From assembly GCA_944363805.1 (NCBI GenBank), contig CALVVH010000003.1, positions 1 to 44,581 on the forward strand: DNA of 44,581 nt, in the 5' to 3' direction. Positions within the stretch are counted from its first letter, which is position 1, and each line of letters opens with the position of its first letter. Source of the stretch: an uncultured Bacilli bacterium. Lineage in GTDB: Bacteria > Bacillota_I > Bacilli_A > RF39 > UBA660. Positions 8,145 through 16,330 of this stretch are shown here, piece after piece. A model generated the notes under the pieces. The model worked only from the letters and a program-made list of their open reading frames with translations, did not search any database and had not been told where the DNA came from. The translations under genes and the position numbers were made by a program.

Positions 8145-8889
8145 ACATTTAAAAAAATATTATGGCAATAGTAATAATATTACGAAGGCTGTCGATGATA
8201 TATCTTTTAATATTAAAGAAGGAGAATTTGTTGCCATTATGGGAGCGAGTGGATCGGGTAAGACAACACTTCTTAATACGATAGCAACAATAGATAATGT
8301 GACAAGTGGACATATTTATGTCGGAGGAATTGATATTACAACGTTAAAAGAAAAGGATGTGGCAAATTTTCGGAAGGATAATTTAGGATTTGTTTTTCAA
8401 GATTTTAATTTATTAGATACATTATCGATTGGAGAAAATATTGCAATGTCTTTAGTTATTAATGGGGAAAATCCGGAGGCTGTCGATAAAAAAGTAAGTG
8501 ATATTGCAAAAAAGTTAGGAATCGAAAATATTTTAGAAAGATTTCCTTATGAAGTAAGTGGAGGTCAAAAGCAAAGAGCAGCATGTGCTAGGGCCTTAAT
8601 AAATAAACCAAAATTGATACTAGCAGATGAACCAACAGGAGCATTAGATTCGAAGTCTTCGAGAATGCTATTAGAGACGATGGAAGAGATGAATGAAAAA
8701 CTCAATGTTACGATTATGATGGTAACCCACGATTCTTTTAGTGCTAGTTTTTGTGAAAGAATATTATTTTTAAAAGATGGTAAGATATTTAATGAAATAT
8801 ATAAGGGAGATAAAACTAGAAAAGAATTTTTTAATGAAATACTTGATGTACTTACATTACTGGGAGGAGACTTAAGTGATGTTAAGTAA
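8122..8889 (+). CDS. BceA-type ABC transporter ATP-binding protein
   Basis: 255 aa, MacB/BceA class. Walker A GASGSGKTT, Q-loop FVFQDFNLLD, signature VSGGQKQRAACARAL and Walker B LILADEPTGALD are all present. It energises the FtsX-type permease encoded immediately downstream, whose start lies inside this gene's last codons. With the response regulator and short-loop kinase that follow, the set forms a peptide-antibiotic (bacitracin/lantibiotic-like) sensing and target-protection module. AAGGAG lies upstream of the ATG. Confidence 0.9.
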   Translation: MNEVLKIEHLKKYYGNSNNITKAVDDISFNIKEGEFVAIMGASGSGKTTLLNTIATIDNVTSGHIYVGGIDITTLKEKDVANFRKDNLGFVFQDFNLLDTLSIGENIAMSLVINGENPEAVDKKVSDIAKKLGIENILERFPYEVSGGQKQRAACARALINKPKLILADEPTGALDSKSSRMLLETMEEMNEKLNVTIMMVTHDSFSASFCERILFLKDGKIFNEIYKGDKTRKEFFNEILDVLTLLGGDLSDVK

Positions 8890-10843
8890 GTTAGCAGTTA
8901 GGAATGCTAAGAGAAGTATAAAAGATTATGTTATTTATTTAATTACTGTTACGTTAGCATTTTCCTTCATTTTTGCCTTTAATTTAATTAGTGATGCCAA
9001 GGCGGTTGTAGAACTATCGAGTATGATGGTAAACTTTAAACTAGTAATGTATTTTGTCAATGCTTTTATAATACTTGTCATATGTTTTTTAATTAATTAT
9101 ACAACAAAGTTTATGTTTCAAAAGCGAAGTAAAGAATTTGGAACATATATGTTAATGGGGATACCTAAGAAAAAGATTGCGAGAATGTTTACTTTAGAAA
9201 GTTTAATTTTAGGTTTTATTTCCTTAATTATTTCTTTTGGTATTGGTTATGTTCTTAATATAATAATGACTTATATTATAATGAATATATTTGATGCTCC
9301 GTTTAGTGTAGATATAACGTTCAGTTGGAAGGCTGTTTTATTATCATTCTTATATTTTGCTATTATTTATTTGATTGTTTTATTCTTTCTTAGAAGAAGA
9401 ATAAAAAAGATGAAGATTCATGATTTGCTATATTATGAAAAACAAAATGAGAAAACAAGTAAATTAAAAAAATATCGGGGATTAATATTTATTGTAGCAA
9501 TATTTTTAGGAATTGTAACAATAGATACTTTTGATAGAGAGTTTAGAGCGGTGGAAGTTAATCCATCGTTTGGAACAATAATGCTTTGTTTGATATTAAT
9601 AATTATTAGTATTTATGGGGTAATTTATAGTCTAGGAGATTTCATTCTTAGTTTTGTTCTAAACAATAAGAAATTAAAATACAAAGGTAACATTTTGTTT
9701 GTGGCGAGAACTTTTTCTTCTAAGGTTAGGTCGATGAGTTTTACGCTCGGGACACTTACAGTTCTTATTACACTTACACTCATATGTTTAAATTTATCAG
9801 GATTATTCAAGGGAATGTTTGAGTATCAGATAAATACTTATGCGCCATATGATATTGTAATTGCAGATGATGAAGCGAAATTTAAAGAATATATAGATTT
9901 AGTTGATGATGAATATACAATAAAAGAAAGTATATCTTATAATACTTATATGAATACTAATAATGCTGTTAAGAAAGTGTTGGATAGTGAACTTAATGGT
10001 TGGCGAGATTTTGATCAATTAATTAAATTAAGTGATTATAATAAGTTACTGGAAATGCGAGGAATGGAAACTGTTACTTTAGATGATAATGAATATATCT
10101 TACATGTTAGTAGAGGTTATGAAGGATTTAAAAATAATCAGAATCTAGAAAGTATAACTTTGGATAATGGAATAGAATTGCAACAAAAGTTATTTACATC
10201 GTATAAATATACAACTTCATGGGCATATGGAGGAGGATATGTAGTTGTTGTACCTGATTATGCAGTAGAAAATTTGGATGTTGTGGAAAATCATTTGGTT
10301 ATCAACACAGAGGAAGAAACTACGGAAAAGTTTGCTCAAAAATTAGTTAGTTTTGCAGAACCAGATTTTTGTGAAGAAGATGAATATGGTTATATGGTAT
10401 GTTATAGTTTATCTAGTATAACTGTAAGAGGGCAAGAGGTAGCTAATAATAATGGACTGATGACTATTTGTCTATTTGTTTGTTATTATATTGCGATAAT
10501 ATTTACAACAATTGTCGGAACAATTTTGGCAATTCAGTCTCTAAGTGATTCAACCAAATATAAGTATCGTTATCAAGTATTAAATAAACTTGGAGTAGAA
10601 AAGAAAAAACTAAATAGGACAATATTTAAACAACTTAGTATATTCTTCTTATTTCCGGTAGTTTATCCAATTATTGTAAGTTTCTTTGTAATAAATTCTT
10701 TAAATAAAGTATTTAAGATTGCTTTAGTTAGTGATACAACTTATTTAAGTTACTTTGGCATAAGTTTATTATTATTCTTTGGAGTATACCTATTATACTT
10801 TATTGCTACATATTTTGGATATAAGAAAAATATTGATGATTAG
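8879..10843 (+). CDS. BceB-type FtsX-like ABC permease
   Basis: 654 aa. Several N-terminal membrane helices lead to a large extracytoplasmic domain at roughly residues 310-530, followed by three C-terminal helices. This is the BceB topology, in which the extracellular domain recognises the peptide antibiotic or its lipid-bound target. The N-terminus LSKLAVRNAKRSIKDYVIY and the segment FMFQKRSKEFGTYMLMGIPKKKI are characteristic. The start is ATG 8879 or the adjacent GTG 8876; GGGAGG at 8862-8867 serves either. It overlaps the ATPase gene by 11 nt or more. Confidence 0.9.
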   Translation: MLSKLAVRNAKRSIKDYVIYLITVTLAFSFIFAFNLISDAKAVVELSSMMVNFKLVMYFVNAFIILVICFLINYTTKFMFQKRSKEFGTYMLMGIPKKKIARMFTLESLILGFISLIISFGIGYVLNIIMTYIIMNIFDAPFSVDITFSWKAVLLSFLYFAIIYLIVLFFLRRRIKKMKIHDLLYYEKQNEKTSKLKKYRGLIFIVAIFLGIVTIDTFDREFRAVEVNPSFGTIMLCLILIIISIYGVIYSLGDFILSFVLNNKKLKYKGNILFVARTFSSKVRSMSFTLGTLTVLITLTLICLNLSGLFKGMFEYQINTYAPYDIVIADDEAKFKEYIDLVDDEYTIKESISYNTYMNTNNAVKKVLDSELNGWRDFDQLIKLSDYNKLLEMRGMETVTLDDNEYILHVSRGYEGFKNNQNLESITLDNGIELQQKLFTSYKYTTSWAYGGGYVVVVPDYAVENLDVVENHLVINTEEETTEKFAQKLVSFAEPDFCEEDEYGYMVCYSLSSITVRGQEVANNNGLMTICLFVCYYIAIIFTTIVGTILAIQSLSDSTKYKYRYQVLNKLGVEKKKLNRTIFKQLSIFFLFPVVYPIIVSFFVINSLNKVFKIALVSDTTYLSYFGISLLLFFGVYLLYFIATYFGYKKNIDD

Positions 10844-10866
10844 AACTAGTTATGCTAGTTTTTTTC
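10844..10866 (+). terminator. weak terminator/attenuator inside the Bce module
   Basis: AACTAG/CTAGTT stem with a 5-nt loop followed by seven T. The short stem suggests partial readthrough into the two-component genes. Confidence 0.5.
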
Positions 10867-10891
10867 TATTATAATAGTTGGTGGTGGTTAT

Positions 10892-11545
10892 ATGGACATA
10901 TTAATTATCGAAGATGATTTAAAAATTAGAAGAGAGTTAGATACTTTACTTGTAAGTAACGGTTTTCAGGTATTAGCAATTACGGATTTTGAAAATATAA
11001 TAGATGAGTTAAGAAATTATAAGTATGATTTGATATTACTCGATATTAATTTACCTGGAGTGGATGGATTTGAAATTGCTTCAATTGTGCGTAAGGAAAG
11101 TAATGTACCAATTATATTTGTAACCAGTAGATCAAGTGATGAAGATGAACTTAAAAGTATTATAACGGGTGGTAATGATTTTATAACAAAACCTTATAAT
11201 AAACTCATTCTTTTAGAAAAGATTAAAAGAGCATTAAATAAAAGAGATAATAAGGAAATATTAGAAGTTAATGGGGTAATATTAGATCCTTATAAATCAG
11301 TAATTAGTTATAATAATGAAAAAATAGAATTAACTCGGAATGAATTTAGAATTATTTATTACTTTTTTATAAATAAAGATAAAGTGCTTAGTAAGGAAGA
11401 ATTAATTGAACATCTGTGGAATGATAAGTATTATTTGGATGAATCGATTTTATTAGTAAATATCAATAGATTACGTAAGAAATTGGAGGTAATTGGGGTA
11501 AAAGACTTTATTAAGACAGTGCGAGGAAAGGGTTATAGTTTATGA
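10892..11545 (+). CDS. BceR-type OmpR-family response regulator
   Basis: 217 aa. The receiver domain (1-115) has the acidic pair EDD, the phospho-acceptor in LILLDINLPGVDG, the switch residues FVTSRS and the lysine in FITKPYN. The C-terminal winged helix (125-217) has TRNEFRIIYYF and NINRLRKKL..IKTVRGKGYSL. It is followed by an overlapping kinase gene (ATGATG at its stop). It presumably activates the ABC genes at 8037-10843 when the transporter senses its peptide. Confidence 0.92.
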   Translation: MDILIIEDDLKIRRELDTLLVSNGFQVLAITDFENIIDELRNYKYDLILLDINLPGVDGFEIASIVRKESNVPIIFVTSRSSDEDELKSIITGGNDFITKPYNKLILLEKIKRALNKRDNKEILEVNGVILDPYKSVISYNNEKIELTRNEFRIIYYFFINKDKVLSKEELIEHLWNDKYYLDESILLVNINRLRKKLEVIGVKDFIKTVRGKGYSL

Positions 11546-12546
11546 TGGAATATATCGAAGAAAAGATTGGCATAATTATTTTTTTAGTCTTTTATTTATT
11601 ATTTTTAGTTTTGTTTTTATGGATTTTTCAAGTTCCAGGATTAATAATTGTAGTGTTTGCTTTGGTATATGCATTAATATTTATGGGCTTTTTTGTAGTC
11701 AATTATTGGAAAGAAAAGAAAAACTACCAAAATATTGTGAAGGAAGTAGATAATCTAGAAGAAAAATATTTAATTAGTGAAATTATAAGAAAACCTAAAT
11801 CAATAGAAAATCTAGGATATTATTATGCTTTGAAAGAAGCATGTAAAGCTATGAATGATAAAATAACGAATATTGATAATGAAAGAAAAGAGTATCAGGA
11901 ATATATTGAATCTTTTGCTCATGAAATTAAAACTCCGATTGCTGCTCTTTCTTTATATGCCGACAATAACAAGGATGAGGTTATAAAAGAAGAAATTAAT
12001 AAGATTAATAATTGGGTAGAACAAGTATTGTTTTATGCGAGAAGTGAAAATCCAGAGAAAGATTATTTTGTAAAAAAACTAAATTTAGAAGAAGTAGTGC
12101 ATGGAGTAATTTTAGATTATAAAGATACTTTGTTAAAATTAAAAATATCTTTAAATATTCATGATTTAGAAAATGATGTTTTTACTGATGAAAAGTGGCT
12201 TTCTTTTATAATTAGTCAGGTAATTCAAAATGCAATTAAATATAGAAATAAGAATAATAATGAAATAGAAATATATAGTAAAAATAGTAAAAATATGGTA
12301 ACGTTAGTTATTAAAGATAGAGGAGTAGGTATTCTTGGTAGTGATTTACCTAGGGTATTTGAAAAAGGGTTTACAGGAAGTAATAGAAATAAAGAATATG
12401 CAACAGGTATTGGACTTTATTTATGTAAGAAGTTATGTGATAAATTAAATTTGAACATAAGTATAAATTCTTTAGTAGATAAATATACGGAAGTTAAGAT
12501 AATATTACCTATAAGTAACTATAATTTGCAAAATAACAGTAGATAA
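11542..12546 (+). CDS. BceS-type intramembrane-sensing histidine kinase
   Basis: 334 aa. Two membrane helices near the N-terminus are separated by only a few residues (FLWIFQVPGLIIVVF), the hallmark of intramembrane-sensing kinases that rely on a BceAB transporter for input. The H-box is SFAHEIKTPIAALSLY, the N-box QNAIKYRN, and the G-boxes DRGVGI and ATGIGLYL. The start overlaps the regulator's stop codon. No terminator follows directly; the next gene has its own TATAAT. Confidence 0.92.
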   Translation: MMEYIEEKIGIIIFLVFYLLFLVLFLWIFQVPGLIIVVFALVYALIFMGFFVVNYWKEKKNYQNIVKEVDNLEEKYLISEIIRKPKSIENLGYYYALKEACKAMNDKITNIDNERKEYQEYIESFAHEIKTPIAALSLYADNNKDEVIKEEINKINNWVEQVLFYARSENPEKDYFVKKLNLEEVVHGVILDYKDTLLKLKISLNIHDLENDVFTDEKWLSFIISQVIQNAIKYRNKNNNEIEIYSKNSKNMVTLVIKDRGVGILGSDLPRVFEKGFTGSNRNKEYATGIGLYLCKKLCDKLNLNISINSLVDKYTEVKIILPISNYNLQNNSR

Positions 12547-12591
12547 ATTATTATAAGTAGGATATAATGATTTATATGGAGAGTGAAATGA

Positions 12592-13275
12592 ATGAAAAAA
12601 GTTGTGTTTAGTTTATTGATGTTTTTAGGGCTTCCTTTGATGGTGCAAGCTGCCATTATTGATGTACCAAGTGCAGATATGTCCCTTACTTTACCGGATG
12701 AATGGTATGTTTTTACTAGAGATAATATTGAAGGTAATACAGAGTTGGAAGAATTAGAACTTACCTATGATTTTATGAATGATCTTATGAATGAAAATGA
12801 TATGTATGTTGATGCCTTCGATGATGAAGAAGAATTTATTGTTTCTGTAGTACCAGTAGAAGATGTTGGTAATTTAAATGATTATTTTGATTCGGAAATT
12901 GAAGATTTGGCAGTTGAAATTCAAGGAATTGCAGGAGCAGATGGTTATGAACTTTATGAAAATGATTATAAGTTTATCTATTTAGAATATATGGATGCAG
13001 GGTATTATATAATTAATTATTATACAATTATTGCTGATAGAGCGTATACATTTACTATTCAAAAGGAAGCAGAATTCACAGATAATGAAAAAAATTCTTA
13101 TAAAAATATAATTGATTCAGTGCATTTTGATAATTATATAGCAGTTGATAATAGTAAAGAAACATTGGTAGTAGCTATTGGTATTGGCTTAGTGGTCGTC
13201 TTAGGTATAGCTGCGGTGATAATTGCTAAGGTTAAAGGAAAAGATAATATAGAAAATAGTCAAGAAAATGTCTAG
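12592..13275 (+). CDS. secreted protein with C-terminal membrane anchor
   Basis: 227 aa. A clear signal peptide (KKVVFSLLMFLGLPLMVQA) leads into an acidic extracellular region (about 20-195). That region contains DMSLTLPDEWYVFTRD, reminiscent of proteins that test fit to a PsbP/DUF1795-like fold. A membrane helix follows (LVVAIGIGLVVVLGIAAVIIA) and then a short charged tail. It comes directly after the Bce-like kinase and has its own -10 at 12563-12568. It could be part of the same envelope-stress response, but that is inferred from position only. Confidence 0.65.
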   Translation: MKKVVFSLLMFLGLPLMVQAAIIDVPSADMSLTLPDEWYVFTRDNIEGNTELEELELTYDFMNDLMNENDMYVDAFDDEEEFIVSVVPVEDVGNLNDYFDSEIEDLAVEIQGIAGADGYELYENDYKFIYLEYMDAGYYIINYYTIIADRAYTFTIQKEAEFTDNEKNSYKNIIDSVHFDNYIAVDNSKETLVVAIGIGLVVVLGIAAVIIAKVKGKDNIENSQENV

Positions 13276-13296
13276 TGGTTCTAGACGTTTTTATTT
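13265..13296 (+). terminator. terminator after the secreted protein
   Basis: An 11-bp stem (13265-13275 with 13281-13291, one G-U pair) with loop TGGTT and a following T-rich tail. The left arm includes the stop codon. Confidence 0.75.
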
Positions 13297-13338
13297 TTAG
13301 GAAAATTTGTGATATCATTATTACAATAGGTGAAATGT

Positions 13339-14325
13339 ATGACAGTTAATGAAATTCCTAAAATTATTTTACATTTACATTTAGATGGTTCTATTGATAT
13401 CGATGATGCTTATAAATGGGCGAAGGAAGATGGAATAAAAATTACTAAGAAAGAGTTAATAAAGGAATTACAAGTAAATGAAGGGTGTCGAAGTTTGGAT
13501 GAATACTTAGAAAAATTTACTTTTCCTTGTAAGTTGTTACAAACATGTGCTAGGTTAGAAGAAACAACTTATCATCTTTTTAAAAAATTAGCTAAATTAA
13601 ACGTCATCTATGGAGAAGTTAGATTTGCACCCAATAAACATTTAGAAAGAAATCTTACTTTGGATGATGTAGTGATTTCAGTGATTAATGGCTTTAATAA
13701 AGCTAATGTAGAAACTGGCATTATGGGAGGAATAATTCTTTCGTTAATGCGAGGAGATAATAAAGAAGATAATTTTAAAGTTATAAATATAGCTAAAAAA
13801 TATTTAAATAAAGGGGTTTTAGCAATTGATTTAGCTGGAGCAGAAGCATTATATCCAACGAGTGATTATATGGAGTTATTTAAGTATGCTAAAGATTTAG
13901 AAATTCCTTTTACAATTCATGCTGGAGAAGCTGCTGGGGTAGATAGTATTGCCTCAGCACTTGATGTGGGGGCCAAAAGAATTGGTCATGGTGTTAGAGT
14001 GATTGATGATGAAAATTTACAACAAAGATTAATAGATGATGATATTTTATTAGAAGTATGTGTAACTAGTAATTATCAAACGGTAGCTATAAAAGGAAAA
14101 CATCCTATTGGGAAATTGTATAAGGAAGGAATAAAGATATCCATTAATACAGATAATGATACGGTTTCAAACATCGATATTAATAAAGAATATGAAAAGA
14201 TTATGGAAGAAACTAAGATGACTATAGATGATTTAATAAAATGTAATGTTGATTCGATTCCTTTTATATTTGCTAATGATGCAGTAAAGGAAAGGTTGAA
14301 AAATAGGTATGAAGAGATTAAATAA
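13339..14325 (+). CDS. add: adenosine deaminase
   Basis: 328 aa, the family's usual size. The zinc ligands are in HLHLDGS (His12, His14). The substrate and catalytic segments are FTIHAGEAAG, RIGHGVR and the final INTDND, where the canonical TDDP Asp pair is slightly altered. It deaminates adenosine to inosine in purine salvage. I choose ATG 13339 over GTG 13330 because AGGTG directly precedes the ATG; both give the same family alignment. The adjacent phosphodiesterase and glycosylase genes are not linked to it in an operon. Confidence 0.88.
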   Translation: MTVNEIPKIILHLHLDGSIDIDDAYKWAKEDGIKITKKELIKELQVNEGCRSLDEYLEKFTFPCKLLQTCARLEETTYHLFKKLAKLNVIYGEVRFAPNKHLERNLTLDDVVISVINGFNKANVETGIMGGIILSLMRGDNKEDNFKVINIAKKYLNKGVLAIDLAGAEALYPTSDYMELFKYAKDLEIPFTIHAGEAAGVDSIASALDVGAKRIGHGVRVIDDENLQQRLIDDDILLEVCVTSNYQTVAIKGKHPIGKLYKEGIKISINTDNDTVSNIDINKEYEKIMEETKMTIDDLIKCNVDSIPFIFANDAVKERLKNRYEEIK

Positions 14326-14340
14326 TAATCTTTTTTTTTA
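14315..14340 (+). terminator. terminator after adenosine deaminase
   Basis: AGATTA/TAATCT stem, loop AATAA, then nine T. It overlaps the stop codon. Confidence 0.7.
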
Positions 14341-14347
14341 ATAATTA

Positions 14348-14378
14348 TTGACAACTGTCATATACTGTTATATACTGT
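14348..14378 (+). promoter_or_regulatory. promoter with tandem CTGT operator for the GntR/ABC operon
   Basis: TTGACA (14348-14353), a 17-bp spacer and TATACT (14371-14376). CTGT recurs at 14355, 14365 and 14375, exactly one helical turn apart, and the 9-mer ATATACTGT occurs twice. The repeats cover the spacer and the -10. This is what one expects if the downstream GntR protein represses its own operon. Confidence 0.65.
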
Positions 14379-14395
14379 ATAGCAAGGAGGCAGAA

Positions 14396-14779
14396 ATGAA
14401 GTTAATTATTAGTAATAGTAGTTCTGTACCTATTTATGAGCAGATAAAAAAAGCAATTATTGAGCAAATTATGAATGGTGAACTGGTTGAAGATGAAGCT
14501 TTGCCATCGATTAGAAATTTAGCACAGGATATAAAAATTAGTGTTATGACTATAAAGAAAGCTTATGATGAACTTGAAAGTGAAGGCTATATCATTTCAA
14601 GACAGGGTAAAGGAACTTTTGTAGCACCGATGAATATGGAACTGGCTTTAGAACAGGCTCAAAAAGATATTGAAAGCAATATTGAAAGGGCAGTTGGGAT
14701 AGCTAAGCAGTTTAAAATAAAGAAAGATGATGTTAAAAATTTAATTGATATATTTTATGGAGATGATAATTATGAATAA
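14396..14779 (+). CDS. YtrA-subfamily GntR regulator
   Basis: 127 aa. The winged helix at residues 10-75 (SVPIYEQIKKAIIEQIMNGEL, LPSIRNLAQDI, TIKKAYDELESEGYIISRQGKGTFV) is classic GntR. The short C-terminal helix pair of about 45 residues marks the YtrA subfamily, which controls neighbouring ABC transporters. AAGGAGG precedes ATG 14396; the upstream in-frame ATG at 14348 lies inside the promoter and is excluded. The stop overlaps the ATPase start. Confidence 0.92.
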   Translation: MKLIISNSSSVPIYEQIKKAIIEQIMNGELVEDEALPSIRNLAQDIKISVMTIKKAYDELESEGYIISRQGKGTFVAPMNMELALEQAQKDIESNIERAVGIAKQFKIKKDDVKNLIDIFYGDDNYE

Positions 14780-15638
14780 GGCAATAGAAATTAAAAACTT
14801 AATTAAGAGGTATGATAGTAATTTTCAATTGGGAGAATTAAATTTGATTATTCCTGCTGGGGAAATTATCGGCTTAATTGGAGAAAATGGTGCTGGTAAG
14901 ACTACATTAATCAAATCTATTTTGGATATTTTGAAAATTAATAAGGGAGAAGTAAAGATTTTTGGAAAAGATATTAAAAATAATGAAATTGATATAAAGG
15001 AAGATATCGGGGTAGTTTTAGATAATTCCTTTTTTCCAGAAGTACTAAATGCTAAAGATATCGATTCAGTAATGAAAAGTATCTATAAAAATTGGGATAG
15101 TAATCTTTATTATACTTATTTAAAAGATTTTAATATTCCAGTTACTAGTAGTATTAAAAAATTGTCGAAAGGGATGCGAAAGAAGTTGGAAATTGCTACA
15201 GCTCTTGCGCATCATCCTAGATTGTTGATTTTAGATGAACCGACGAGTGGCTTAGATCCAGTGGTGAGAAATGAGGTTTTAGATTTGTTTTTGAAGTTTA
15301 TCGAAGATGATGAACATACTATAATTTTTTCAACACATATAACGACAGATTTAGAACATATTGCAGATGAGATTGTTTTTGTCGATGGCGGAAAAATATT
15401 GATAAATAAATCTAGAGATGAAATATTAGATAATTATGGAATACTTAAATGTAATTTGGATGAGTTTGCCAAGATAGATAAAAGTGATTATCTGGCATAT
15501 AAAAAGAATAAATATAATTATGAAATTTTGGTTAGTGATAGAAATAAAGTAAGTAAAAAGTATAAAAATATGGTTGTTGATAAAATAACTTTGGAAGATT
15601 TGATGGTATTAATGATAAAGGGGGATAAAATATGTTAG
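14772..15638 (+). CDS. ABC transporter ATP-binding protein (YtrB-like)
   Basis: 288 aa. Walker A GENGAGKTT, signature LSKGMRKKLEIATAL (the KGM form common in this subfamily), Walker B LLILDEPTSGLDP, H-loop STHITTD. The C-terminal 70 residues are a divergent regulatory tail. It overlaps the GntR gene by 8 nt and the permease gene by 7 nt, so all three are co-translated. It is likely a drug or peptide exporter induced by envelope stress, as for Ytr systems. GGAGATGATA supports ATG 14772. Confidence 0.9.
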   Translation: MNKAIEIKNLIKRYDSNFQLGELNLIIPAGEIIGLIGENGAGKTTLIKSILDILKINKGEVKIFGKDIKNNEIDIKEDIGVVLDNSFFPEVLNAKDIDSVMKSIYKNWDSNLYYTYLKDFNIPVTSSIKKLSKGMRKKLEIATALAHHPRLLILDEPTSGLDPVVRNEVLDLFLKFIEDDEHTIIFSTHITTDLEHIADEIVFVDGGKILINKSRDEILDNYGILKCNLDEFAKIDKSDYLAYKKNKYNYEILVSDRNKVSKKYKNMVVDKITLEDLMVLMIKGDKIC

Positions 15639-16261
15639 GTTTAGTAAAAAAAGATTTACTTATGATTAAGGGGAATATAAGACAAGTAATATTATTCTTA
15701 GTAGTATTTTTGATATTGACTTTCCAAGAAAATAATATTATAGTCATTGTTCCAGTATTTGTAGCGATGATGGTTTTTATTACGACATTTAGTTATGATG
15801 AATATAATAAATGGGATGCATATGCTATAGCGTTACCAATTTCTAGAAAAAATATAGTGAAATCAAAGTATATTGCGAGTGTAATTTTATGGTTAATTGC
15901 TCTTTTGGTAACTGTTGTTATCACAGTAATTATGGGGATTATTGGGCAAAATATAAATTACTTTGAAATGTTTGGAATGATTTTAGGTTGTGTGTTTTCT
16001 ATCGTATTACTTGAAGCAATAATGTTTCCTTTGATATTTAAATTTGGAGTAGAAAAGGGACGGATTGGATTATTTGTAGGAGTGTTTGCGATTGCAGCAT
16101 TACTTGGCTTCATTTTTACAGGTGTTGATTTAGAAAATGCTACTGGTTTTATTGAATTTTTTAATAAATATTATTATATTTTGTTACCTTTAGCTATCAT
16201 TATATTGTTGATGGGATCGTACTTTGTATCTAAAAGAGTATATTTGAAGAAAGAATTTTAG
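15632..16261 (+). CDS. ABC-2 type transporter permease
   Basis: 209 aa with about six predicted membrane helices (for example VILFLVVFLILTF, VILWLIALLVTVVITVIMGIIG and the C-terminal YILLPLAIIILLMGSYFVSKR). The N-terminus MLGLVKKDLLMIKGNIRQ and the segment TFSYDEYNKWDAYAIALPISRKNIVKSKY are characteristic of the ABC2_membrane_5 family that pairs with GntR/YtrB-like ATPases. It overlaps the ATPase gene by 7 nt. The substrate is unknown. Confidence 0.88.
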   Translation: MLGLVKKDLLMIKGNIRQVILFLVVFLILTFQENNIIVIVPVFVAMMVFITTFSYDEYNKWDAYAIALPISRKNIVKSKYIASVILWLIALLVTVVITVIMGIIGQNINYFEMFGMILGCVFSIVLLEAIMFPLIFKFGVEKGRIGLFVGVFAIAALLGFIFTGVDLENATGFIEFFNKYYYILLPLAIIILLMGSYFVSKRVYLKKEF

Positions 16262-16287
16262 AAGAACAATCTATTTTGTTCTTTTTC
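16261..16287 (+). terminator. terminator of the GntR/ABC operon
   Basis: AAGAACAA/TTGTTCTT, perfect stem of 8 bp, followed by five T including the arm. Confidence 0.75.
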
Positions 16288-16330
16288 TTTGTTATTATTT
16301 ATGATATTATGAGAGTATGTGAGGTAGAAT

